Below are positions 42,318-52,406 of a stretch of DNA of 64,000 nucleotides, piece after piece. A program made the translations under genes and the position numbers. Under the pieces are notes generated by a model. That model ran no database searches, was not told where the DNA came from, and saw only the letters and a list, made by a program, of their open reading frames with translations. The DNA lies in contig NZ_JAIGNI010000031.1 in the NCBI RefSeq assembly GCF_026130175.1, forward strand, positions 37,899 to 101,898, read 5' to 3'. Source of the DNA: Lyngbya sp. CCAP 1446/10. GTDB taxonomy: Bacteria > Cyanobacteriota > Cyanobacteriia > Cyanobacteriales > Microcoleaceae. Within the stretch, counting starts at the first letter, position 1; each line of letters starts with the position of its first letter.

Positions 42318-44285
42318 TGAACTATTTCCTGCTGGTATGCGGACAGTAAAAATAGACCCTTTGCCCTCCTCACTTTCCACCAAAATCTCCCCGCCCATCA
42401 TCTGACAGTAGTTGCGGCTAATTGTCAGCCCCAATCCAGTGCCGCCGTACTGGCGCGTCGCCGAACCATCAGCTTGGGTGAATGCTTCAAACAATTTGTG
42501 CTGCTGTTCTTCAGACATTCCAATGCCAGTATCTTTAACTCGAAAGCAAATCCAATCTGATGCTTCAACATGAGCACCTGGACAAGCAATCGAACTCGAT
42601 TTAGTGCAGCCCGCAGCCATTGAATTGTCAACATCCGACAGCTTAGCTGCATTCGATTCTCCAGTGCCTTCAGTGCGGCTGACGCTGATTTTTATCCTGC
42701 CGTTTTTGGTGAACTTAGCAGCATTGTTCAGCAGATGCAGCAGCACTTTCTGCACTTTCGCCAAATCTGCGTGCATTGTGCCGACAGTTTGATTATCGCA
42801 CTCTATTTCTAAAACATTGCCATTCTTTTCTACCGACAATTTCATCGTCAACGCCACACGATCAACCAACGATTCGATGTCAAATTCTCCGATGTTGAGT
42901 TTCACACCACCCGCTTCAATTTTTGACAAATCGAGGATATCGTTAACCAAAGATAGTAAGTGCGTACCAGCATTTTCAATCTTATCTAAGTCATCAACAA
43001 AATCTTTGTATCCGAAATCCTTAGCATCTTCTAAAAGTAGTTGACTGTAGCCGATAATCGCGTTTAAAGGCGTCCGCAACTCGTGGCTCATATTGGCGAC
43101 AAACTGGCTTTTAGCAGTGCTAGCCGCTAAGGCTTCTTCCTTAGCTTGTTCCAATTCTTTTGTATGTTCTGAAACTCGCTCGATCAAGTGATTGAGAGAC
43201 ACAGCTAATGAGCCTATTTCATCTTGTCCGGTGACGGGTGCTCGCAAATCAAAATTCGACTCGGCGGCCACTTGTTCGGCTACCTGGGTGACGCTGATGA
43301 CTGGTTTGGCGATCGCCCGACTGGTACGGTAAGCCACAATTCCGGCGATCGCTACCGAAAGCAGCATACTAATAATGATGATGCCCTTTTCGATTCCTTG
43401 GGCATCCTCCATCACTACACCGCCTTGCCACTCTTGCTGCTGGGCAATATCGAGGACTTTGCTCAATTCCTGAAGATGGCTGTCGAGCACTTTTGCACCT
43501 TCTCCGCTTTCTGTAGCCAACATTTTTCGGGCAGACTCTATCTCCAGAGGCGAGAGTTGCGATTGCTGGATTTGCTGCAAAGTTGATTTGAGAGTATCGG
43601 CGTAGGATTCTAAATTTTCCGTGCAATCTTGCAGTAAACCTTTGAGAACTTCCGGCTTTGCTGCCAGCCAAGCGGGTTGGCTATCAGCAAACTTTTCTAT
43701 GCGAAACCGCAAGTTTTTTGCCTTGAGAATACTCTGGGAAAACTGTTTTTCTTGGAGTTGGAGCTTGGCAGAATCATCTACAAAAGAATCTAGCTGTGCT
43801 CCCTGCAATTGTGCAGCCAGCGCTGCATCTTTAAAATTTCCGAGCAATTGCGCTTGTGCGTGAGCATCATTGAGTTGTTTTAATCCTTCTCCTTGGTAGA
43901 AGTCGGCAATCACCAGTCCGCTCAGGGAGCCAATAAAGCCGATTCCTATTGCTAGAAAATACCCACCGCCAATTTTTTGATGGATGCGCCAACCTGCAAT
44001 GTTAGATGGCAAAATTTTGCTGAGTTTCAAGGATGCTCTTTTCAAAAAATCATGGATGGATACTTTGGGATGTGGGGTTTCTACAGAAGAAATTTGTTCG
44101 GACACAAAGAGCCTCATTAGTTTACCTACATTGCTTTGTTTTGGGTTGACCTCTGGCGTTACCACAGGTTTTTTCTGCTGGTTAAATTGTTCTAACTCTG
44201 GATTTAACTCATTCTTACCTTCCCAAATAGCAACCGATAAACTTGCTTCGTTCCCTGTTTTTTTGAGCAAGTTAATTTTTGACAT
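42270..44285 (-). CDS. Membrane sensor histidine kinase with element-encoded C-terminus
   Basis: Residue numbers count from the upstream GTG (44318); ATG 44285 (MSKINLLKK) is the likelier start. A soluble N-terminal region is followed by a membrane helix near 115-140, an extracytoplasmic helical domain (about 140-300), a second helix (about 308-330) and a HAMP linker. The HisKA box [20 protein letters not shown] carries H412. The ATPase domain has [34 protein letters not shown], with an insertion of about 40 residues (GESNAAKL to VEASDW) between strands. The last 15 residues ([15 protein letters not shown]) are encoded by a MITE-like element. No response regulator is adjacent, so partner and signal are unknown. 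Confidence 0.88.
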   Translation of the reverse strand: MSKINLLKKTGNEASLSVAIWEGKNELNPELEQFNQQKKPVVTPEVNPKQSNVGKLMRLFVSEQISSVETPHPKVSIHDFLKRASLKLSKILPSNIAGWRIHQKIGGGYFLAIGIGFIGSLSGLVIADFYQGEGLKQLNDAHAQAQLLGNFKDAALAAQLQGAQLDSFVDDSAKLQLQEKQFSQSILKAKNLRFRIEKFADSQPAWLAAKPEVLKGLLQDCTENLESYADTLKSTLQQIQQSQLSPLEIESARKMLATESGEGAKVLDSHLQELSKVLDIAQQQEWQGGVVMEDAQGIEKGIIIISMLLSVAIAGIVAYRTSRAIAKPVISVTQVAEQVAAESNFDLRAPVTGQDEIGSLAVSLNHLIERVSEHTKELEQAKEEALAASTAKSQFVANMSHELRTPLNAIIGYSQLLLEDAKDFGYKDFVDDLDKIENAGTHLLSLVNDILDLSKIEAGGVKLNIGEFDIESLVDRVALTMKLSVEKNGNVLEIECDNQTVGTMHADLAKVQKVLLHLLNNAAKFTKNGRIKISVSRTEGTGESNAAKLSDVDNSMAAGCTKSSSIACPGAHVEASDWICFRVKDTGIGMSEEQQHKLFEAFTQADGSATRQYGGTGLGLTISRNYCQMMGGEILVESEEGKGSIFTVRIPAGNSSYSLSQKDQIRERDLA

Positions 44286-44318
44286 ATGCAACCGCTGTAT
44301 TCTGTTAAAATCTACCAC

Positions 44319-44860
44319 GTTCTTAAGTTCTTCAAAGGGGAAAGCTTGTCTGTTTTCCAGTAGACATCTGCGAAAAAGTATCTGAAACTCTGATCGAGTT
44401 TGAGGAGAAACTTAAATTCGGTTGATGTCTAATTGATAATTAGGCTGTTGATGGCTGTTGCCAAATTACTTTTTCGACTGGTAAAAGTCTCCAGCAGGCA
44501 AAAAATTAAATATTTATCCCGGCAGTGAATTATTGCTGCATAGAATATTACAGGCAGAAAATTCTGTCTGATGTGTTTTGCCTGTGATTCGCCCAAAGCT
44601 GATATTGTCTGTTGACAATGCACCCGATTCCTCAGCTTTGGGGTTTTGCTGCCAGTAATGCGACGATTGCTTGACAGTTTTTGTTGAGCATCCGACTACT
44701 TTTTACCACAGAATGTCATAAATGTGGCAGCCGATCGCGCTTTTGCACTAAGAGCGATCGACTTTTGGCATCCCTGCCCCACTTTCGACAAGTCTGAGGC
44801 AAAGTTTTGTAAGTTGAGTATAACTTTATGACTTACCAAAAGAAACCGGGTTCCTGCGGG
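44319..44860. other. Intergenic region without recognised gene
   Basis: About 540 bases between two minus-strand genes. Open frames are short and unrelated to known proteins. An AGAAACCGGGTTCC repeat unit sits at 44842-44855, next to the stop codon of the HEAT-repeat gene, and is of the type seen at 249 and 52237. Confidence 0.4.
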
Positions 44861-46768
44861 TTAACTGTTGGCAATTGCGACCTCTGTAGCGGTCAATTCG
44901 ATCGCAAGTGCTAACTTACCATTTCTACCCAAAGCTTGATCTGCCAATTCCACCATCCAGCGATTCGGCCTAGCTTGGGGTCTGGCGGCGAGTACCAGGG
45001 CCCAAGCTTCCCGTTCTTTGCCCCGGCCTAACAGCGCAGCAAAAACAGTCAAAGCTGCGGCTGTTGAACGGCTGATGCCGCTTCGACAGCAGACGAGCAA
45101 TTGGCCGGGGTGCGCCGATATTTGGCGGGCGAAGTCAATAATTTGAAGTACATCATCAATGGTAGCCAAAACGCGATCGGGGTCGTCAACGGGGGTTTCG
45201 AGGTCATTAAATTCTAGCCGGAGTCGGTTCGGGACTTTGTGAAAAGTTTTGGGTTCGGGTACACCAGGACTGCTGATCGAGATCACGTATTTGAGAACCC
45301 GCCCCGCAGCGCGATCGATAATATACTCGCTGGCTTCTGCTTCCGAAGCAATCAGGATTTTCGGCAGTTTTTCACCCGATAAATCCGTCGCAACTTCCTC
45401 CTCAAAATAAACTGTTTTTACCTCAGCGCCGACATCCGGCAAATATTGGGCTGCTAGGGCGCGAATGTCAGCAAATTCGCGCTTTAAAGCTGCTTCCAGA
45501 GCTAAAATAGCAGCGGTTGAGCCAATTTGACCGAGGGATTTAACAGCCTTTTGGCGGACTCCAGAGGTTTCGTCTTCCAGCAGCCGCACCAAACCTGCGA
45601 CAGCCTCGTCTGTCCCAATTTCCCCCAAAGCAGCAGCAACTCTCCATCGCACATAGGATTCACTGTCGCCTCGTGCGATCGCCAGTCCCGCTGCGACCAT
45701 TTTTTGCAAGTTAGCATCTCCGGCTGTATTGATGTTCCCCAAGGCAACAGCCGCCCTGCCGCGCACGAAAATGTCTCGATCCGAGAGCGATCGCATTACT
45801 GCCACCGCAGCCACCTCGCTGCTGATTTCCCCCAAGGCAGAAACTGCACTGCCGCGCACATCTGAGTCCTGATGGTTGAGGGCTTGCAGCAGCCCAGCCA
45901 CAGCCGTTTCCGTCCCGATTTGTCCCAAGGCTTCGGCGGCCCTCAAAGAAACGGCATAGGAGTCAGGATCGTGAAGCAATTCTACTAAGCGGGGTACTGC
46001 GTCGCGATCGCCAATTTTCCCCAAAGCCGCCGCCGCCCTAGCGCGGACGAGTTGATTTTCGTCTCTGAGGGCGCAAAGCAGCCCCGGAACCATCTCAGAT
46101 CCGCCGATTTTCCCGCAGTTGACGGCCGCCCGCCAGCGCACTTCCGCGTCTTCGTGTTTCAGGGCTTTGAGCATGGCGGGGACAGCTATTTTCGGGTTAA
46201 TTTTACCCAAGGCCCAAACCGCCCAGGCGCGAACTCCGGGGGCTTTGTGGTTGAGGGCTTCGATCAGTGCTGCGGCTGCTGGTTTCGAGTCAATTTCTCC
46301 CAGGGCCCAAGCCGCCCAAGCTTGTACTTGGGAATCTGCCGATTCGAGCACCTGCGTTAATTCAATTACTGCCACCCTTGAGCCAATTTGTCCGATCGCG
46401 CGAATGCCATGAAGGCGCACTGCACTTTCTTTGTGGTTCAAGGCTTTGACAAGCATCGGAATTGCCATGTCGGAATTTGTTAGTGCCAACAGTTGAATTT
46501 TGAGCTGCGGCGAAGTTTTAATTTTTTTGATTAAATTTACTGTTTTTAGTTGAAACTCCGGCTTTACCATTCCTGCTAGCTTCGAGCCGAGTTTTAAATT
46601 TACTTTTAGGGCTAATTTTATGGCGCGCAAAGCCAGACTTTGCTGTTTTACTTGCGGCAATATTGCCGCCAATTTGTGCATCCCTTGTTTTTGTTTCAAA
46701 TATTTTTGGTTGAATTCAGCATCGCTGAGCTCTGGTAGCTGTTGGATGAGGGTTGCTGCTGAGTTCAT
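44861..46768 (-). CDS. HEAT-repeat protein fused to a phosphatase-like domain
   Basis: Residues about 90-460 form some eleven HEAT/PBS-lyase repeats of about 31 residues, each like VRARAAAALGKIGDRDAVPR. The C-terminal 160 residues (about 475-600) form a dual-specificity/tyrosine-phosphatase-like domain with the P-loop LLVCCRSGISRSTAAAL, in which C561 and R567 make the CX5R motif. DDPDRVLATIDDVLQIIDFA precedes it. PBS-lyase-type HEAT proteins in cyanobacteria act on phycobilin attachment or on protein scaffolds, so the fusion could recruit a phosphatase to a partner. A canonical general-acid aspartate is not certain. No signal peptide. The start at 46768 is the only good one. Confidence 0.82.
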   Translation of the reverse strand: MNSAATLIQQLPELSDAEFNQKYLKQKQGMHKLAAILPQVKQQSLALRAIKLALKVNLKLGSKLAGMVKPEFQLKTVNLIKKIKTSPQLKIQLLALTNSDMAIPMLVKALNHKESAVRLHGIRAIGQIGSRVAVIELTQVLESADSQVQAWAAWALGEIDSKPAAAALIEALNHKAPGVRAWAVWALGKINPKIAVPAMLKALKHEDAEVRWRAAVNCGKIGGSEMVPGLLCALRDENQLVRARAAAALGKIGDRDAVPRLVELLHDPDSYAVSLRAAEALGQIGTETAVAGLLQALNHQDSDVRGSAVSALGEISSEVAAVAVMRSLSDRDIFVRGRAAVALGNINTAGDANLQKMVAAGLAIARGDSESYVRWRVAAALGEIGTDEAVAGLVRLLEDETSGVRQKAVKSLGQIGSTAAILALEAALKREFADIRALAAQYLPDVGAEVKTVYFEEEVATDLSGEKLPKILIASEAEASEYIIDRAAGRVLKYVISISSPGVPEPKTFHKVPNRLRLEFNDLETPVDDPDRVLATIDDVLQIIDFARQISAHPGQLLVCCRSGISRSTAAALTVFAALLGRGKEREAWALVLAARPQARPNRWMVELADQALGRNGKLALAIELTATEVAIANS

Positions 46769-47099
46769 TGATTTATCCTCATATTTTGGCGATCGCGTGA
46801 GATTGCTCTTTTAAATTCGCTGTCATAAAAAAATAAGTCTGCACTACAAAACTCAACTTATAAAAAAACTTGCACCACTTATAAAATATGTCGGATTCGA
46901 CTATTTTAACAACTCCCAAATGATTGATTATCTGTTTTTTTGCGATCGGCTTAACAATTAGTAGCGCTGGCTGCTTGGCATAGATGCACTGTTAACTAGA
47001 CGAGCTTCGCGCTATATCATTTTATACCAATTTGGCTGGAAATATCGATCGACCGTTGAACGCAGCAAAGCAGAAACAGCCCGATTCCGCCACAGTCTC
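46769..47099. other. Intergenic region, AT-rich
   Basis: About 330 bases upstream of the HEAT-repeat gene and downstream of the GHL10-type gene. No gene or strong hairpin was recognised. An AT-rich stretch at 46825-46930 probably contains the promoter of the HEAT-repeat gene. Confidence 0.35.
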
Positions 47100-48266
47100 T
47101 CACCTCGCATAGGGCCCATTTTTCAAAGCCTCAGCCAAAGCATTATCGTGATCGCGCAAACCTTCGTAAAAAAATAGCACTTCTCCTGGAATGCCACGAG
47201 AACGGTTATAAGCAATTACTTGTAACAACAGATCGGGATTCATGCTATACTTACTACCTCGATTCGCCAACAAAACACCGGGCGACACGCAATGCACTTG
47301 TTCGCCAGTAAGTTGTTGATCAATTAGTCGATCGACCAATTGTTTGTAACCGTTAAAATCGCGGCGGTAAAACTGCGGGTGAAGCATATCGACCAACTTT
47401 CTGTCAACCCAAGACTTAGAATCTTGCAAATATTCCACCAATCCCCATTCATAGGGACTTGGCGACATCGACAGCAACAAATCAGGATTAATAGCCTTCA
47501 ATTCTCGGTGCAATCGAGCGACAAACTCAGTAATTATACCAGCGCGCCAGTGCAGCCAATGTTGCTCTCTCGGATTCTGTGGCGGTTCTCTCCCGCACTC
47601 TTGGCGGTAGCGTTTAACCGTTTTTGCATCATAACCGCCTTCACAGGGTAGCGCAATGCGATCGTCTCCTTGAACACCATTTACCGGATAATTCCTAGCA
47701 ACTTCCAGCATCAACCCCAGCAAAAAATCTTGCACTTCCGGGTCAAGAGAATTCATCCATTCAAAGTTATTTTTCTTAAGTAAATTGCCGCTGCAATCAT
47801 GCGCCGCCCACTCAGGTTTCTTTGCCAGCAAATGACCGCCGTTGAGATTGTAAGAACTCACAAATCCGTATTCAAACCAAGGAATAACTTTTAAACCAAC
47901 TCTATTAGCCTCAACAATTAATTCTGCTAAAGGGTCGCGACCTTGATAGCGTGCGTCAATTTCTACCCCAAATTGTTCGCGCATAATTTGAGAAGGATAA
48001 GCAGTAAAACCTCGGTTCCAAACTACAGGAAATACTGTATTAAATCCCGTATCGGCGAGAAATTCCATTGCTTCAGCAATTCGCTGTTTTGAGGTGAGAA
48101 CTTTGCAGTCGGTGCTTGGTATCCAAACGCCGCGAATTCCATGATTGCGAGGATCAAAGGTGGTTGGCGTTATGGGATTTTTTGCGTTGACTGGAACCGC
48201 AAACTGCTGTTTTAACAAAGATTTGAAACTGCTAATCACTGACTGGAATGGCTCTAAAAATGGCAT
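47100..48266 (-). CDS. GHL10-type glycoside hydrolase-like protein
   Basis: The 388-residue protein has a TIM-barrel-like sequence of the DUF187/GHL10 family: GIRGVWIPSTDCKVL at the start, FNTVFPVVWNRGFTAYPSQI, VGLKVIPWFEYGFVSS, NGVQGDDRIALPCEGGYD with a conserved acidic pair, and LLLSMSPSPYEWGLVEYLQD with the second. It has no obvious signal peptide. The frame continues to 48335, but MPFLEPFQSVISSF at 48266 is a more plausible start because the upstream part is encoded by a hairpin repeat. Substrate is unknown; related proteins are thought to act on cell-wall glycans. Confidence 0.85.
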   Translation of the reverse strand: MPFLEPFQSVISSFKSLLKQQFAVPVNAKNPITPTTFDPRNHGIRGVWIPSTDCKVLTSKQRIAEAMEFLADTGFNTVFPVVWNRGFTAYPSQIMREQFGVEIDARYQGRDPLAELIVEANRVGLKVIPWFEYGFVSSYNLNGGHLLAKKPEWAAHDCSGNLLKKNNFEWMNSLDPEVQDFLLGLMLEVARNYPVNGVQGDDRIALPCEGGYDAKTVKRYRQECGREPPQNPREQHWLHWRAGIITEFVARLHRELKAINPDLLLSMSPSPYEWGLVEYLQDSKSWVDRKLVDMLHPQFYRRDFNGYKQLVDRLIDQQLTGEQVHCVSPGVLLANRGSKYSMNPDLLLQVIAYNRSRGIPGEVLFFYEGLRDHDNALAEALKNGPYAR

Positions 48267-48313
48267 TGAGTCTAATGATTTACCAGATTTTGTACAATTT
48301 TTTATGATTAGCA

Positions 48314-48378
48314 ACGGGCTAGAAGCCCGTTCCACAATTAATCAAATTTCTTGTGGGGTGGGCCGAAGAGCCCGCCCC
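48314..48378. repeat. Two hairpin repeats downstream of metK
   Basis: ACGGGCT at 48314-48320 pairs with AGCCCGT at 48324-48330, and GGGGTGGGC at 48355-48363 pairs with GCCCGCCCC at 48370-48378. The second hairpin lies 11 bases after the metK stop (minus strand) and matches the interior hairpin of the family 2 element at 6642-6664. It may terminate metK transcription. Confidence 0.6.
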
Positions 48379-48388
48379 TGAAATTTTA

Positions 48389-49651
48389 CTATCCAGCTAC
48401 TCCAGACAACTGCTGGCTCAAGGCTTCCTTCAAAAGCTCGGCCTTATCAGTTTGCTCCCAAGGCAAGTCTAAATCAGTGCGTCCGAAGTGACCGTAAGCC
48501 GCCACATCTTGATAGAAACGACCGCCTCTTTCAGCAGGCAAATTCTGCAAATTAAATGCCTGAATGATTCCCGCCGGACGCAGTTCAAAATGCTGCTTCA
48601 CAACTTCCAAAAGGCGATCGTCATCAACTGTTCCAGTGCCAAAAGTTTCGATCATCATGCTAACAGGCCGCGCTACGCCGATCGCATAACTCAACTGCAC
48701 TTCACACTTTTCGGCCAAACCAGCAGCCACGATATTTTTAGCAACATAGCGACAAGCATAAGCCGCGCTGCGGTCTACCTTCGTGGGGTCTTTGCCCGAA
48801 AAAGCACCGCCGCCGTGACGGGAATAGCCGCCGTAGGTATCCACAATAATTTTGCGGCCAGTCAAACCCGAATCTCCTTGAGGCCCGCCGACGACAAATT
48901 TGCCAGTGGGGTTGACAAGGAAACGAGTTTCTGCATCTGGCTTGATGCTAATATCGGCAAACACGGGTTGGACGACAGCAGTCCAAAGATCTGCTTTAAT
49001 CTTGGCTTGAACTGCGGCTGTATCAGTGATATCGCCGATCGCCTCAGTGTGCTGCGTAGAAATTAAGATCGTATCAATACCAACGGGTTTCCCATCTTCG
49101 TAACTTACGGTAACTTGGCTTTTGCCATCGGGACGCAGGTAAGGCAATTGACCAGTTTTGCGGACTGCGGCCAATTGACGGCAAATCCGGTGCGCTAAAC
49201 TAATCGGCAGAGGCATCAATTCCGGCGTTTCGTTGCAAGCAAAGCCGAACATCAAACCTTGATCCCCAGCACCAATGGCATCCAACTCCTCTTCACTGGA
49301 TTGTTCCCGACTTTCATGAGCCGTATTCACCCCTTGGGCAATATCGGGAGATTGAGAGTCAAGAGCCACCAACACTGAGCAGCTATTAGCAGAAAATCCG
49401 TTGTCAGGGTGGATATAGCCAATATCGGCTATTTTTTTCCGCGCCAACTCTATGTAATTTACGTGAGCTTTAGTGGTAATTTCGCCCGTCAGCAGCATCA
49501 AGCCCGTATTGACGACAACTTCGGCAGCCACGCGGCTTTTAGGGTCTTCAGTCAGTAAGGCATCTAAGATTGTATCTGAAATTTGATCGCAGATTTTATC
49601 GGGATGGCCTTCAGTAACAGATTCAGAGGTAAACAGGTAGCGGCGTGACAA
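48389..49651 (-). CDS. metK: S-adenosylmethionine synthase
   Basis: MetK makes S-adenosylmethionine from methionine and ATP. The signatures are [17 protein letters not shown] near the N-terminus, [15 protein letters not shown], and the phosphate loop [20 protein letters not shown]. The 420-residue length is typical of cyanobacteria. The N-terminal residues start [15 protein letters not shown] as in the family. The gene stands alone, with the divergent GGDEF gene upstream. No SAM riboswitch was recognised in the leader (49652-49949). Confidence 0.98.
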   Translation of the reverse strand: MSRRYLFTSESVTEGHPDKICDQISDTILDALLTEDPKSRVAAEVVVNTGLMLLTGEITTKAHVNYIELARKKIADIGYIHPDNGFSANSCSVLVALDSQSPDIAQGVNTAHESREQSSEEELDAIGAGDQGLMFGFACNETPELMPLPISLAHRICRQLAAVRKTGQLPYLRPDGKSQVTVSYEDGKPVGIDTILISTQHTEAIGDITDTAAVQAKIKADLWTAVVQPVFADISIKPDAETRFLVNPTGKFVVGGPQGDSGLTGRKIIVDTYGGYSRHGGGAFSGKDPTKVDRSAAYACRYVAKNIVAAGLAEKCEVQLSYAIGVARPVSMMIETFGTGTVDDDRLLEVVKQHFELRPAGIIQAFNLQNLPAERGGRFYQDVAAYGHFGRTDLDLPWEQTDKAELLKEALSQQLSGVAG

Positions 49652-49949
49652 TGATTATTTCTCCTTTGATTGGTGTGAATCCTGCGACATTGGCGACAGA
49701 CGACTGATTTTTCACGTAGAGGCGCAGAATCATCGCGTCTCGGTCGCCGAAAAATTTGTGTCTGTCTGGTGCGAGTTTAAGCAGGGTTTGAGATTAGCTA
49801 AAGTGACACTACTATAGCAAACTCAGTTCCGGGAAGTCCCGAAAAACTGAGATTGTGTAGGATTGTCGATCGAACTTTGACTGCGATCCTGCACCCCCCT
49901 AACCCTAGAAAGGTAAGATACAGTCAGGGTATCGCCTCGCGGATGCACT

Positions 49950-51674
49950 ATGGCAGGAATCGAAAAATCACCAAATTTAATCCAAACGGTTGCAGACTTA
50001 GAATTTCCCGGCGGCCCAATACCGCTTGACTCTCGATTTTATATCAATCGATCGCCCGCCGAAGCCAGAGCTTGCGCAGAAATTGGCAAGCCAGGGAGTC
50101 TAATTCGGATTAAAGCTCCCAGAAAAATGGGCAAAAGTTCGCTGATGCTGCGGATAATTAACGCGGCGGTCGATCGCGGATACCGCACAGTCACTGTAGA
50201 CTTTCAGCAAGCCGACGAAGCAGTTTTTGCTACTTTAGATAAATTTTTGCGCTGGCTGTGTGTCAATGTCGCTCGCCAACTCAAACTCGAACCAAATCTC
50301 GATGAATTCTGGGATGAAGATATGGGGAGCAAAGTAAGCTGCTCTCTTTACTTTGAAAACTATTTGCTCGAACAAATTGACAGTCCCCTTGTCTTGGTAC
50401 TCAACGAAGTAAACCGAGTATTTGAACGCGCCAAAATTGCTCAAGAATTCCTGCCACTGCTCCGTTTTTGGTACGAACAAGCACGACAGAGCGAAACCTG
50501 GGAAAAACTGCGAATTGTGGTCATTCACTCGACAGAAATTTATATTGCTTTGAGTCTAAATCAATCTCCATTCAATGTAGGACTGCCGATTAAACTCTCC
50601 CAATTTACTACTGAACAAGTCGAAGATTTGGCGCGCAGGCACGGACTGAACTGGAGCGATAGCTATCCGATTGAGCAATTAATGCAAATGGTAGGCGGTC
50701 ATCCTTATTTAGTGCATTTAGCGCTGTATCACCTGGCAATTTTGCAGGAAAACCGCCTGTCGGTTGCGGAACATGAGTCTGGGGAGGAACTGGGGCGAGC
50801 CGAGTTGGAACAACTATTAAAAACAGCTCCTACTCAAAGCGGCATTTATAGCGACTACTTGCGAAATCAGTCGATCGCGATTCAACAGAATCCCGAACTC
50901 GCCGCCGCCTTCCAACAAGTTCTTGATACTAAAAATAGCATTCACCTCGAACCTTTGATGGCCTATCAGTTAGACAGCATGGGACTTGTCAAATTAGAGG
51001 GAAATAACTGTAGTTTGTCTTGCGAATTGTATCGCCTGTATTTTCAAGACCAAAATTTGTGCGAGGACAGTTTCTCGGCTGTTGGTTGGGAGGAGTTGCA
51101 GCAAGAAAATGAAAGGCTGCTAGCTTTGGTGAATGTGGACGAACTTACTCAAATTGGCAACAGACGGCATTTTGACAGTTGCTTGCGAGCAGAATGGAAA
51201 CATAATGCTCGCGATGGCTCTCCAATATCTTTAATTTTGTGCGACATCGATTATTTCAAAATATATAATGATACCTACGGACATCAAGCTGGAGATAGTT
51301 GTTTGCGATCGGTTGCTCAAGCAATTCGCCGAGCCCTCCAGCGTCCCGCTGATGTAGCCGCTCGCTACGGTGGCGAGGAGTTTGCTGTGATTTTACCTCA
51401 AACTGATGCGGCGGGTGCTCTGTTGGTTGCCGAACATATTAGAACCAAAGTTAAAGCTGTGAATATTGTTTTTAACCCGGAGAGTGTTGACTGTTTGCCT
51501 AATTCTGTGGTGACAATTAGTTTGGGAATTGCCAGCGTTGTTCCGGGGCCGGAAAATGATGCAGCAACGCTGGTACTGGCGGCTGATGAGGCTCTTTACG
51601 ACTCGAAAAGGCACGGGCGCGATCGATTGACTATGAGCACGCTTTTAAATTTTCGATTTGCTGCTGTTAATTGA
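49950..51674 (+). CDS. AAA-like ATPase fused to GGDEF diguanylate cyclase
   Basis: Residues about 20-350 match the cyanobacterial AAA_35 (AAA-like) domain: FYINRSPAEARACAEI, P-loop IKAPRKMGKSSLM, and a long helical end with MVGGHPYLVHLALYHL. Residues about 395-565 form a GGDEF domain: DELTQIGNRRHFD, LCDIDYFKIYNDTYGHQAGD, and active-site ARYGGEEFAVILP, a sequence compatible with cyclic di-GMP synthesis. The RxxD inhibitory site is not evident. AAA_35 domains usually precede WD40 or other signalling modules, so here ATP binding may control the cyclase. ATG 49950 is well placed. Confidence 0.88.
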   Translation: MAGIEKSPNLIQTVADLEFPGGPIPLDSRFYINRSPAEARACAEIGKPGSLIRIKAPRKMGKSSLMLRIINAAVDRGYRTVTVDFQQADEAVFATLDKFLRWLCVNVARQLKLEPNLDEFWDEDMGSKVSCSLYFENYLLEQIDSPLVLVLNEVNRVFERAKIAQEFLPLLRFWYEQARQSETWEKLRIVVIHSTEIYIALSLNQSPFNVGLPIKLSQFTTEQVEDLARRHGLNWSDSYPIEQLMQMVGGHPYLVHLALYHLAILQENRLSVAEHESGEELGRAELEQLLKTAPTQSGIYSDYLRNQSIAIQQNPELAAAFQQVLDTKNSIHLEPLMAYQLDSMGLVKLEGNNCSLSCELYRLYFQDQNLCEDSFSAVGWEELQQENERLLALVNVDELTQIGNRRHFDSCLRAEWKHNARDGSPISLILCDIDYFKIYNDTYGHQAGDSCLRSVAQAIRRALQRPADVAARYGGEEFAVILPQTDAAGALLVAEHIRTKVKAVNIVFNPESVDCLPNSVVTISLGIASVVPGPENDAATLVLAADEALYDSKRHGRDRLTMSTLLNFRFAAVN

Positions 51675-51739
51675 GCTACTCGGCGGTTGAAACCGCTACT
51701 ATACAAACGAAGTCCGCCGGACGCCGACTCAAGAATTTT

Positions 51740-52087
51740 TCAATAGCGGGGGATGGTGCGATCGACTACCATTGAGTAAGCATCGATCCCGCCAACGATA
51801 TTTTTAACGTTGGTAAATCCTCGATCGCTCAACCAGTGACACATTTGAGCCGATCGCACTCCATGATGGCACAGAACTAGGGTTTCTGTGTCGCGGTTTA
51901 GTCGATCGTCAATTTCACCAGACCATTCGGCAAACTCGCTCAGAGGAAAAGCTACAAATCCCGGTAGCGCCGCGAGTTCAATTTCATCAGGTTCCCGCAC
52001 GTCTACAAGCTGCAATTTATCAGCATTGGTTTCTGCTAAATAGCGACCTAATTCTTCGACTGTAATTTGAGCAAACATTTCTGACAT
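51740..52087 (-). CDS. Single-domain rhodanese-like protein
   Basis: The 115-residue protein is one rhodanese domain with QLVDVREPDEIELAALPGF near the N-terminus and the active-site loop VLCHHGVRSAQMC, where the first Cys should form the persulfide. It belongs to the GlpE-like group. The open frame extends to 52117, but the first residues there are encoded by heptamer repeats, so ATG 52087 (MSEMFAQ) or the ATG three codons later is more likely. A rhodanese with two domains lies at 38868. Confidence 0.88.
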   Translation of the reverse strand: MSEMFAQITVEELGRYLAETNADKLQLVDVREPDEIELAALPGFVAFPLSEFAEWSGEIDDRLNRDTETLVLCHHGVRSAQMCHWLSDRGFTNVKNIVGGIDAYSMVVDRTIPRY

Positions 52088-52109
52088 TTGATTATAAAAA
52101 AAGAAGTCA

Positions 52110-52170
52110 TTGGTCATTATTCATTGGTCATTAGTCATTGGTCATTAGTCATTGGTCATTGGTCATTCGT
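52110..52170. repeat. Heptanucleotide STRR (TCATTGG / TCATTAG)
   Basis: About eight tandem heptamers directly upstream of the rhodanese gene. The following stretch to 52230 contains AACAGTTAACAGTCAACTC-like units. Confidence 0.85.
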
Positions 52171-52236
52171 CCTGAATCAGTTAACAGTTAACAGTCAACT
52201 CTTCGGACAGTTTCATGGATGACGAATAGGAGCTAT

Positions 52237-52295
52237 AAACCCGGTTTCTAGGAGTTTTACGTCCATTCACGAGAAAACTCGTAGAAACCGGGTTT
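52237..52295. repeat. 22-bp inverted repeat hairpin
   Basis: AAACCCGGTTTCTAGGAGTT at 52237 pairs with the arm ending GTAGAAACCGGGTTT at 52295; 21 of 22 bases are complementary around a 15-base loop. It is built from the dispersed AGAAACCGGGTTT unit found across the window. Confidence 0.8.
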
Positions 52296-52406
52296 CTGAG
52301 GTCGCAAGTGCGTCCACAGATTGTTGTGAGGACGGTCGTACTCACAACAATTACCAATTAGCAATTAGCAATTCCCAATTCCCAATTCCCAATTACCCAT
52401 AACTAA

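Noticed and set aside
49652..49949. SAM riboswitch upstream of metK
   Set aside because: No conserved riboswitch core was recognised in the leader; only an ordinary intergenic region with a short CCGGGAAGTCCCG repeat.
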